A DNA stretch of 64,000 bases, taken from NCBI GenBank assembly GCA_030544235.1, contig CM060465.1, positions 12,782,001 through 12,846,000 on the forward strand. The letters are read 5' to 3'. Within the stretch, counting starts at the first letter, position 1; every line of letters begins with the position of its first letter. Below, piece by piece: positions 23,001 through 33,700 of the stretch. Made by a program: the position numbers and the translations under genes. Source of the stretch: Lepturacanthus savala. Lineage: Eukaryota; Chordata; Actinopteri; Scombriformes; Trichiuridae. Under the pieces are notes generated by a model. It did no database searches. It saw only the letters and a list, made by a program, of their open reading frames with translations, and was not told where the DNA came from.

Positions 23001-25784
23001 GGTTAAGTAAAACCGGACTATAATAAATCTCTTACTTCATACTTTTTTCCTGTATAATGTAGCAACGTGGGTATGCTACTGATATATATGTTCATTAATA
23101 AATGAGTTTAGGCCCAGATTCTGTTCTGTTAGGTGATAGTGCTGGGATTTCCTCAGGGTCTGTGAACACAGCTGCAGCCCACAATAACCTGTGTTAGCAT
23201 GAGGAATAAATTAGCAGCTAAACTGGCTAAAATCTTAGCGTGTGGTTTTTGAGAGACGTTACAATACTTTTGTTACATTAGCTGCACGATCAGTGCAGAG
23301 AGAAATGAGACTTTGAATTGTAACTAAAGTGCTGGGAAGCAACATGAGGAGGAGCTGTCATACAGAGCTTTACACTAAAGTAACTAAAGTGTTTCTGCGG
23401 GATAGTGCTATGGTATTTTACAGGAGACAAACAGACTCTTCTTGCTTTATAAATAGCAATCAATACACTAATATGGTTGATATCTTAGCAGACTGTTCTT
23501 GTTCTAAAAAGGAAACCTTAGGCTAAAATAACTGGATTGTCAGGGCTGCAAATAAGGCGGGAAAGAAACAAATAAAGTAATCTGTTTGCATACAATTTAC
23601 AAAACACATATAAACCTTCGGCTAGAATAACAGAAATATTCATTCAACAATTTACAAAATCTAATATAATTTATATTTTTAAAGTTATAATTAAATATAT
23701 AAATTATATATGTTATAAAATAAAAATATGTTTCCAATTACATCCAGAATTGTGTAACAAGTACACAAATACTCACAAATGTTGTGGTCAAGATGTTAAG
23801 ATGTTAGCAAACATGTATATGTCTGCTGGATGCTCAGGTTTCAATGACAGGACAGGATAGGTAAACATAAATGATAGACAAGTGTTCAGAGATGCTCTTT
23901 GCACCTACATGCTCTTGTCTTCTGACTAAATACAGCAATCATATCCTATCTAATCAATTTATATCCAATAAAATCTCCATCTAGGTAAGAAATTAGAAGG
24001 AGGCAAGAGAGAGAGGTAGAAATTAGTGTGTCTAAATGTATATTTTCTTTATTATATGATATGGGTAATGATGACTTGTCATGTAAGCAAGCAATTTGGC
24101 CTCTCAGTTACACCTGTTAATGTGTCAACTCAATATTTTCTGCTAGATGCGTGTCCGCAGTAGATCTTTTTTTCACAGCAGCCATATTGACATGAAATAG
24201 TAGGTAAACACAGGTAACATGTTTAGCCAACTATTTAATATATATATGGCTCAGTAAAAAAATGTCTAATGCATATATTCATATATTGTCATCTCTCTCT
24301 TTTTTGTTGTCATTGTCCAGCAATACAAATACAGAGACCTGGCAGTTCTTGGGATAACCAATGCGATCTCCCAGTACAAAGACTTGAAGCCTGTTATGGA
24401 TGCATATGGTAAATTGAATGATTTTGATGTCTTTCTTCTTTTTATTGTATGCTTATATTGTGCTAGTGGTCATGCAATCTTTTTGTATTTCAGTGTTCAA
24501 TGATGGCTCTTCAAGAGACCTGATGAGTTTAACAGGAACAGTCCCAGTGAACTACAGACGTAACATTTTTCTCTTCATTTATAATAAAAAAGATTTGCTG
24601 CATTACTCCATTACAGAGGTCAAAAGGCTTTGGCATTAAAAGTGCTAGTTTCTCTTTCCTTTTTCTTTTTTTCTTTCCAATTCTTCAAATCCTGCATCCT
24701 GCAACATATATTGCTATTTTGCTAAATATCTTATACATATTCCTAAATGTCATTTTGATTGACAGTATTGGGTGTATTAACAGAATGCTAAAATTGCTGT
24801 TCACTACATTAAGAGATCCCTATTCGTTTGTAAAGAGTAAAAGAGACGACCTCAAAATAACATACGTACAGTGTTTCAAGTGTAATAGCATCATATTTAA
24901 CAGTGTGTGTTTCCTGTAGGAAACGTCTACAACATCCCGGTGTGTGTGTGGTTGATGGACACATACCCCTACAACCCTCCCATATGTTTCGTCAAACCAA
25001 CCAGTGCCATGATGATCAAAACTGGCAAACACATTGATGCCAATGGCAAAATCTACCTGCCTTATCTCCATGAGTGGAAACATGTAAGTGTAATGTCTTC
25101 ATATACTATATATAATATATCAGTATTAATGATTGACAGTTTATGTGTGAAAACAGGATGAAATGTAATTACAGGAGTAATTGTATAGCCTTTTTCATAG
25201 ATTTGCTGTTTGACGAGTGACATTTTCAAATATTACTACAGGTGGCTGTAACATATAGTTTACCACATCCTGTCTGCCAGAAATAGCTCAGATCTCAACT
25301 CATTTGTATTCATGTAGCACTCACAGCTGATTCAAAGCACTTTACAGTGGAACTCAAGATGTTAACCTGTGTTTCTGCTGCCAGAGCCCTGGGTCTCATA
25401 TGCTCCCCCTCCATCTCGATCCCCAATCTCTAACTTCAGTGATTATATAAATGTTGTATATCTTTAAAAAAAAACTAGGACACAGAGTTGGTATACAGTA
25501 CCAACCATGCAATATCCGAGGAAGTCATAGCTATCTGGAATATTTTGGATATGACTGCTTGTTAGTATAAAATAAAGCAATCATACTTGTTGGTTTTGAT
25601 AATATTTGAACTGTGGTCCACCCTGTTGATCATTTGAAATTCAGTTCTGCATTTGTTGTCTTAGTTCCTAAAGCTTGTCTATTTTTTTTCACAGCCTCAG
25701 TCAGACCTGTATGGTTTCATTCAGGTGATGATTGCGGTATTTGGAGAGGACCCTCCTGTGTTTTCTCGTCCCACTGTTGGTTAA
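20051..25784 (+). CDS. TRIM-UEV fusion: RING/B-box/coiled-coil E3 with a C-terminal TSG101-type UEV domain
   Basis: Nine exons: 20051-20623, 21172-21267, 21368-21601, 21682-21838, 22673-22752, 24321-24408, 24494-24559, 24920-25083, 25695-25784; 1548 bp, 515 residues, every junction GT/AG and in phase. RING C3HC4: Cys13, 16, 28, His30, Cys33, 36, 52, 55. B-box 1 from Cys98 to about 134. B-box 2: Cys148, His151, Cys159, Cys167, Cys170, His175, His178. Coiled coil about 192-301 on the 96- and 234-bp exons typical of fish TRIM genes. Linker 302-366 ends IPVPGPASPVSVS. UEV 367-515 is near-identical to the neighbouring tsg101 and stops just after the domain. The TSG101 pocket residues are kept (Tyr430, Tyr435, Asn436, Thr459, Met462, Val508, Phe509, Ser510), as are Asn412 and Asp413 for ubiquitin; the tsg101 Gly66 position is Arg432. 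Predicted to be a ubiquitin ligase recruited to P(T/S)AP proteins; that function is inference. Confidence 0.9.
22380..22570 (+). mobile_element. LTR-like segment in the TRIM-to-UEV junction intron
   Basis: A perfect 12-bp inverted repeat (22385-22396 and 22401-22412, 4-base loop) is followed by TATAAA at 22420-22425 and AATAAA at 22502-22507, with a short GT-rich stretch after it. This TATA to polyadenylation spacing is that of an LTR (promoter, R, polyA). It may extend 5' to about 22100. The ends, any target duplication and internal genes are not resolved. It could be a solo LTR of an endogenous retrovirus or other LTR element, or an unrelated promoter-like stretch. Confidence 0.4.
25295..25440. 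repeat. possible degenerate retroelement tail
   Basis: 'attcaaagcactttacag' in its context resembles the 3' part of dispersed fish retroelements. It lies in the last intron of the TRIM-UEV gene. Pattern memory only. Confidence 0.3.
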
Positions 25785-26341
25785 ATATGATGTGTTTATT
25801 TTCTAATCATTTGGATTGTAAACATAAAACCACAACTGATTAAACACAATCCTCTGTATGTTGTTATTGTATTCCACCCTTTTAAAACTGTTTTACATAT
25901 AAATGTAGGACTGGGTATTAAAATATGGGTATTAAATCTGTACTAGTTCCTCACTTGTCAGTACTACAATATCAGCTTTAATAGGGAAAAAATGAATAGA
26001 GACCAAAACTGCTTTTTTTTTCTTACCAGGCTGTAAACGTGTTTATTTCTGCTGTAAAGTTAGGCATTTTAACACGCGGGTCTGTAATTGATTTGCTTTT
26101 GGAGCCAATTTTTAGGTAGCCGTTTGAGGACGTATTGTTTTTGTCACTTCATCTTGGCCTCTCCTTCTTTTTTATTTCACTGGATTTGAATTGCTTAAAT
26201 TTCTTTATGTATTTTATCTTTTATTACTTGTCTCTACATACTTGTAAATTTACAGTTCTACACTGTGAAGCACATTGAATTGCCCTGGTGTATGGTAATG
26301 TGCTATATTTGTGCCTTAATTTGCCAAATACTCGTATTATG

Positions 26342-26347
26342 AATAAA
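26342..26347 (+). terminator. candidate polyadenylation signal of the TRIM-UEV gene
   Basis: First AATAAA after the stop at 25784, giving a 3'UTR of roughly 580 bases that ends just before the SINE. Confidence 0.4.
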
Positions 26348-26396
26348 TTATGACACATTAAACATGCTTCATATCCTTACTACTAAACATGTAGTC

Positions 26397-26754
26397 AGGG
26401 GCGACACGGTGGTGCAGGGGTTAGCGCTGTTGCCTCACAGCAAGAAGGTCGTAGGTTCAAGACCTCCTTGGTCCTGGCTCTGGGACCTTTCTGTGTGGAG
26501 TTTGCATGTTCTCCCCGTGTCTGTGTGGGTTTTCACCAGGTACTCCAGCTTCCTCCCACAGTCCAAAAACATGCTGAGGTTAATTGGTGACTCTAAATTG
26601 CCCGTAGGTGTGAGTGAATGGTGTGTGTGACCCAAGATTGGCTGACAACCATCTGGGGTGTATCCCTGCCTCTTGCTGTAAGGTGCTGGGATAGGCTCCA
26701 GCAGACCCCTGTGACCCTAATGAGGAATAAGCAGGTATAGAAAATGATTGTCTG
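26397..26754 (+). mobile_element. SINE copy with 15-bp target-site duplication
   Basis: Starts with a tRNA-like head: an A-box-like TGGTGCAGGGGTTAGC and a B-box-like GGTTCAAGACC. The body is a common teleost repeat and it ends near 'aggaataagcaggtatag'. The 15-base sequence ACTAAACATGTAGTC flanks it exactly at 26382-26396 and 26755-26769, which shows target-primed retrotransposition rather than a DNA transposon. Confidence 0.85.
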
Positions 26755-27387
26755 ACTAAACATGTAGTCTAGTATTTATATTGCAAATGTCTCATTGCTG
26801 TGGTGACGTCTAAAATGTTTGACTGGTGATATTTGTATTATGGTACCCTTTTTGTCTTTTTAGTTTATAATTACATATTTATTAGTTTTGGCTGGGGGAA
26901 TAATTCTCTAAAAGTAGCAGTTTTAAAAACAAACAAAACCAAAAAAACAACACATTTTCAAGTGTGTAAGTGTGTAAAGGTATATAAACACATGCTACAC
27001 TAGACTAGACTGCATGGGTGTAAGTTTCAGATTCAGAAGGAAATATTTGATGTCTCAAAATAAAAAAAAACGGCATTCAACCATTTTTACATAATTTTAA
27101 AGTACATACCCACTGTTTCTTTATCAAAAATAACGTGCTTAAAACTCATCTTTGATGTATATTTTGTTCTTTGAGATTAAGGCATTATAATTAATCTAAA
27201 AAATGCACCAAATGAATGAATTAAAAAGTACAGCAATACCATCACTACCTAGTGTATCATCTTCATACCGTCACTGAGCCTTTGAACGGATTAAAATAAA
27301 TAATCAAGTATTCCTAGTTTTTATTTAGCCCTCCTGTGAATGTCTATATTCCTATGGGTCTACGGACCACACCTTGGAAACCACTGG

Positions 27388-27787
27388 TCTGGTCTGGCAC
27401 CTGACGTCACCTGCGGACCGGAAGAAGTCAGGTGGAAAACCGGAAATTCCTTTTGTTGACGGTCGGGGATTTGTTGTCAGGCTTCTTTTTAGTAACATTG
27501 CTGTTAATTAAGTGGTTTGCGTTTGTCTGTTATTCATTAACTGACTCCGTTGGATATTGCTGCGTCAAACACAGGGCCATTAATCGGGTTCGACTGGAGG
27601 GTTTTTATAGAGAAATCGAATAATTTCATCCGCTGTAGCCAGGCCCGAGTCGGGGCTAACGTTAGCCTAGCATTCACTCAAATCCTGCTAGCTAGCGTTA
27701 GCTTGTGTTAGCTGCCCCTCCAGCTGGTTAAAAGGTCAGCTGTCTACGTACCTTTCATAAAACGGGTGAAACAAGTAGCCAGGAACC
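27388..27787 (+). promoter_or_regulatory. tsg101: tsg101 promoter and 5'UTR
   Basis: A perfect palindromic CRE (TGACGTCA, 27402-27409) stands next to two ETS-type sites (ACCGGAAG 27416-27423 and CCGGAA 27440-27445), and base composition is GC-richer than its surroundings. No TATA box is seen. This is the usual plan of a housekeeping promoter. The 5'UTR runs to the ATG at 27788. Confidence 0.55.
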
Positions 27788-30700
27788 ATGTCAGTCGTCA
27801 ACGAAGGTGCCCTGAAGAAAATGCTGAAGGTATACCTGCTAATTAAGGCTAAAGACCGCTAATGTCAGCTAATGTTAGCTAGCGGTAGCATATTGACGTT
27901 TCCTGTCTTGTTTAAGGGTAATGCTGAATTTTTTGTTTTTCCCGGACAAGTTGAGTATTTTAAACACTTTGCTTTAATAATGATGCATTAACGTTATTGT
28001 AGACTCGCTTCTGTGATGTTTATTTCGTAAGATAGCCTCAACTTTACCAGTTGACATCAATAACATTAACTATTAACTAATAAGCCTCTATTTTCTAGGT
28101 TTGTGCACAGCTGCATTCTAGTTTGTTTTATTGACTCTACAGTTTCGAGAGCTTAAAGCCTAAATGAACTTATTGCAATCTTAGGTTGTTTGGTTCATGA
28201 TACAAAATTACAGACATAGCCTTATAAATCACTGAAATTGGTATGAGTAATGTATTAACTTCATAAACAGACAATTTTTTAGTAGTACCAACTGAAGTGT
28301 CAACCCTTTATTTTCTGTTGGATGAGTGACCACAATTGTGTTTCAACCTTTCCAAAACAGACATTGTCATTGCTCTTCTGTTTTTTATTGTCCATGTTTA
28401 TTATTCCAGCAATACAAATACAGAGACCTGACAGTTCGTGAGATAACCAATGTCATCTCCCAGTACAAAGACTTGAAGCCAGTTATGGATGCATATGGTA
28501 AATTGAATGATTTTGATGTATTTCTTCTTTTTATTGTATGCTTATATTGTGCTAGTGGTCATGGACTCTTTTTGTATTTCAGTGTTCAATGATGGCTCTT
28601 CAAGAGACCTGATGAGTTTAACAGGAACAGTCCCAGTCAGCTACAGAGGTAACATGTTCTCTTTATTTTTAATAAAAATGTTCTCTATGAAAACAGGATA
28701 CACTGTTACACATTTCTCAGGGGTCGTGCATATTAATAAACAGTAAATATGCCAGAATAAACCAAAACCCACCTGTAGTTTCTAGCAAGGTATAAAGCTG
28801 GTTGTTGTGAATCAAGAAACAGTTTAAAACAATAATCATGATGTGAAACATGCCAATTATAATAAAAGCACAACACAGAAATGAGCAGCAACACAAGCAG
28901 AACAAACCATGCTCCAACAAAGCAACAACAGACACAAAACAGCTTTGCAGAAACAGACACAAATATGAGCAGGACAGACATAAAACAGACATAAGTAATG
29001 ACATATATGAGGACAATACATATGAGGACAACAGTGGCACTAAGGGAAGTTGAGTAACAGGTTAGTTTAGTAGCATACAGTTTAGGCTTACATAATGACA
29101 CATTTGTCAGATGATGAAAAGTATCCAGACAGCATTAAATTTTTGTGCTGCTTTAATTGAAAAGGCTGACTAAAAGTTTTCTTAGTGTTCCTCCTATGTT
29201 ACAGAATTGAACATTGGGCATAATAAATGTAAAAGTGCCACTTTCTGTTTGCTTTTGCATTGTTCTCTCCTACTCTTTCACCTTTGTGTGGCCACTCTGG
29301 CTTTTGTTCTTTTTATCTTGCACTTCTTTAAACAAACTTCCCACCTGTGCTATGCTTAACTACTGTATGCATTAAAAGCCATTTTGTGTGGAAGAAGGTA
29401 TTGCAGGAGTCTGCCTGAACCAAAACAGTCATTTCAAGAACAATATTTGCATTACTAAGCATGCTACATAATGCGTTTTTTTCTGTCTTTATTTTTCTAC
29501 TACAATGAACAAAAATATAAAAGCACCCTTTTTTCCGCACAAAGGAGCAACCCGACACCTGTCAGGTGGATGGATTATCTTGGGAAGTGCAGACGTTTTG
29601 AACAAAGTTTTGAGCAAAATAAGCCTTTTTCATGCATAGAAATCTTAGATCTTTTATTTCAACTGAAAATGAGGGCAAATACAAAAGTGTTTTGTTCAGT
29701 GTAAACTTATTCTTCTACATTGTGGATTTGTTTAAGACAACTGAAATGAATTGTTATGTAGTTACTTATTTACTAGTCCCACTGATCTTCCATCAAGGTG
29801 TAAATTCTATCTAAAAGTTGCCTTATAATATTATATTGTGAGCTTCAAACCCAAACAAGAGTTTTTCCAGCTTAGGGCTGGGACTACTAAAATATACTGC
29901 TATTTTGGTAAATATCAGCATGATTTTTCATGGCTGTAAAATGTATATTTGTTTGATTGACAGGCTGTATTAACATTATGTAATAATTGCTGTTCACTAT
30001 ATTTAGAGAGCCCTGTTGTCTTGTAAAGAGTAAAAGAGACAACCTCAAAATAACATACGTACAGTGTTTCAAGTGTAATAGCCGCACTTAAAACAGCCAT
30101 ATTTAACAGTGTGTGTTTCCTGTAGGAAACGTCTACAACATCCCGGTGTGTCTGTGGTTGTTGGACACATACCCCTACAACCCTCCCATATGTTTCGTCA
30201 AACCAACCAGTGCCATGATGATCAAAACTGGCAAACACATTGATGCCAATGGCAAAATCTACCTGCCTTATCTCCATGAGTGGAAACATGTAAGTGTAAT
30301 GTCTTTAAATTCTAATGATGATAATTATTGCAACAGCAAAAATGTTCATCTATTCAAATGATCATGGTCTTGGTTTGATACAGAAAAGTATAAAACCTCT
30401 ACAGTGACTTGAAGCACAACCTATTTACTAACATTTAAATCTCACTGCAATCTTTTTATCTCTTCTAACTTTTAACAAAGTGTTGCCTAAACCTAACCAT
30501 CTCTACTTCTCCCTGACTTCAACGTGGTCTAATAATATCACACTTCATTCACAATTAACTGGACATAACCCAAGCAGCAATACCATTTGCTGATGTACTC
30601 AACTGGGTAACAATTATGTTGTATATGAACATAAATTCTAGGAGACAGGGCTGGTATACAGCACCACACCATGCCATATGTGAGAAAGTCATATCCATCA

Positions 30701-33700
30701 CTTACTACAAAATAAGGCAATCATACATGTTGCTCTAATAATGGTTCACCCTAATGATCATTGGAAATGGAATTCTGCATTTGTTGTCTTGGTTCTTAAA
30801 ACATGTCTGTTTTTTACAGCCTCAGTCAGACCTGTATGGTCTCATCCAGGTAATGATTGTGGTATTTGGAGAGGAGCCTCCTGTGTTTTCTCGTCCCACC
30901 ACACAAGCCCCTTACCAAGCCTTCCAGGCTGCTGGACCCCCTAACCGTGAGTCACATACCTTCACCCAGGGGCTCTTTTCACAGGAAGCATTTCTTAGCA
31001 TGTTGAACGATATATTGAATATTTTGTCACCCTTACCCATTTATATAAATAATTTTAGAGTAAATATTATACGATTTATGCCTTTCAGTAAAAAACAATC
31101 CACTTAACACCAATATATAGAAGCCTCCATAGTGCCCAAAACGTAAAATCAGCACCTCTCTAAAATAGTTTGGCGTAAACATTATGATCTTGTCATGCTA
31201 AAGATATATAAAAGAAATGCTTTTTTCATTATATGTTGGAAAATCTGTTTTAGGTCTTGTGTAAAAAATAAATAAATAAATGTTATTTATTCTAGTTTCA
31301 CAATATAATGTCAGGATCCATCAATACATATTGACCGTAGAATGCTTATGTTACTGCTGATGTGTATTGATGAACTAACTTATTGTAGCATCATGTTTTA
31401 AATGATGCATTTATTTCTTTTAGCAGCAGGTGGAGCTCATATACCACTATAGCACACCCTGGAGAATATATTTTGGGTCCTCAGATGTGATTATTTTCTG
31501 TCCCTCTCTACCTCAGCTTCCTACATGCCTGGCATGCCTGCAGTCTCACCTTATGGCCCAAATCCAAACCCAGGGTAAGATGTTTACCAAGCAGTTCAGC
31601 AACTTTCTCCCCCAGATAATGCACGCACAGTTATTTCGCAAGAAACCTATGCTGAAATATTTGTTTTCATGGTTTCTCCAGCAGCATATTTATTGAATTT
31701 ATTCAGTGAGAAACCCATGGAGTTATATTTGTTGTGTAAAGTTAAAGTTTAGAAGTTAAAGATAGAAGTCTGAAATGTTTAAAAGTATTAAACATAAAGC
31801 GTTAGTGATTTGTTGACCATGTAACTATTTGCAGAGGCTATCCAGGTTACCAGTACCCTAGCGGCAACTCTTACCCAGCCACAGCTGGCCCTGCACACTA
31901 CCCCACCCAGACTCCAGTCTCCACTGTGGGTATGTATTACACTTAACATCCAGGCTACTGCCTCATAGGTGCATTTGATAGTTTAAACAACACAAACAAA
32001 GCAAAGGTACAGTTTAATCTGTTCACTCAGAAACATGTCTTGCTTAGATCCACATTAACTAGCAAAGTTTTGATTTATAAACCAAGATTCAATCCTAAAC
32101 AGTTTCTGGTGTATTGTGATCAGTTTCCCACACAATCTGTGGTGCAGTACTACAGAATGAAAACCAAGCACCACAACTTGATTCCTGATTTTTTTTTTTA
32201 ATGCAATTCTGTTATTGTCACTCACAGACACAGATTGAGCAAGCAAGAGAGAGAGAGCAATTAACAACCATGCATACATGTCAGTGGGGTAACATTTGTG
32301 CCAATATTACATTTTCAACCAACCCAAACACAATTCAGACCTCAAATTAATATAATAAATTACCAGATCTCCTTCCTGACCCTCTTATTTTAAAAGGTAT
32401 AGGTCATGTCTTAAATAGCTCAATCATGGCCTTATTAGCTTCCATAAAACTGACTCCAGAGCCGTGAGCACCACACAATGCTACTTAATGTGTGGGAAAC
32501 ACTGGTAATACAGTAATTTAAATATTAAGCCAATGGTTAAATTACTCCAGATAAAACAATAACTCTCCATCTTCCCATGGCCTTTTGGTTAAGTGACACT
32601 TGACCTTCTGACTCAAACACTCTCAACTTCAGTGTGACTTCGGTGGCGCGCTGAGCTGCCATGGAAAGGTTGTTAGTGTAACTAGAGTTGGGAGCATTAA
32701 AGGCCAAAGGGTAAGATGGACCTCAAGGATAAGGAACAGTCCCTCCTCTACCCCCATACACCCTACACCACGAAGCACTATATTTAGGAGGGGAACATTA
32801 ACTCCACACAAAGACACTGGCCAGGGTTGGGGTTTGGGAAGAGCTTTAGTCGTCTCCTATATTTAGTAACCGAGAAGAAAAAACTGCCTGTAGACTGCTC
32901 AGATCTCCAGGCTGAATCAACTTTGACATTTGAGGTGCTGACTCCAAACTATACTGTCGGGACACTGGACTGCTGCATTTACTCTTACATAACTGGTCAG
33001 CTTTGGGTTTAGGCTGTATGTTTCTCATGGGGTGTCATTAATATTGCTGGTATTTTCTTATTTTGTCCATTCCTATGTACATCTCAAATATCTTTAAAAT
33101 GACCATACAGTTGAATCAGCTCATCTTGATCATTCATCAAACTTCCAGGGCTCCAGGGTGTGTACGTTATCTCCTGTTTTTACTTTCAGATATCAGCCTT
33201 ATTTTACAGTTTTAGGACCATGCTGATGAAATTTGGCGAATTGCTACTGCTTCATATTAAAAGCTTTCCACTGGCAAACTAAGGGGAGGCTTTTATTGTG
33301 AAGATGTCAAAGGAAATTAAATGTTTAGTGCTTTAATAAAGCTTTGCTAGCAGATGCTATGCCTATAGGAATGCACAATTAATAAAAACAAGTCTAGACA
33401 AGACGTGAATTTATGGGACTGTGTTCAGCGAATGATGAAGAGCTTCAAGTGCAGCTGAAAGTTTTATTAGATTAAAAACTATCTGTACGTTTCTAGGCAC
33501 CTTGACTGTAAACAGCTCACACATCCCCCAGAAAATAGATGCAATAGTGAATGTGTGTTCAGGATGTTAAGACTGCATAGTCAACTGTTGTTCAGTATCT
33601 AAACCTTTATTCCTGTTTAGAATCCTTTACATACTGTGTTAAGAGAATATAAATGTGTGTGGGAACTGCCAAAAAAAGAAATTGTCAAAAAATGTATTGT

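Larger units (their letters stand above)
25785..27387 (+). other. intergenic, TRIM-UEV to tsg101
   Basis: Probable TRIM-UEV 3'UTR with AATAAA at 26342-26347, then a SINE (26397-26754), then AT-rich DNA. A stretch around 26230-26340 resembles a degenerate fish retroelement tail, and 27355-27382 ends in a hAT-like terminal motif (AAACCACTG). No exon is seen. Confidence 0.5.

Noticed and set aside
20051..25784. Reading as a separate TRIM gene followed by a tsg101 pseudogene
   Set aside because: Both halves are free of stops and frameshifts, splice phases agree at the junction, the UEV part has its own stop just after the domain, and no promoter-like CpG/CRE/ETS stretch like that of tsg101 precedes it. 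RNA evidence is still needed.
26397..26470. tRNA gene
   Set aside because: A- and B-box-like motifs belong to the SINE head; it does not fold as a full tRNA by eye and has target duplications.
28717..29101. Two overlapping - strand open frames with hydrophobic Cys/Leu-rich products
   Set aside because: Low-complexity A/C-rich DNA inside tsg101 intron 3, no domain, overlapping frames.
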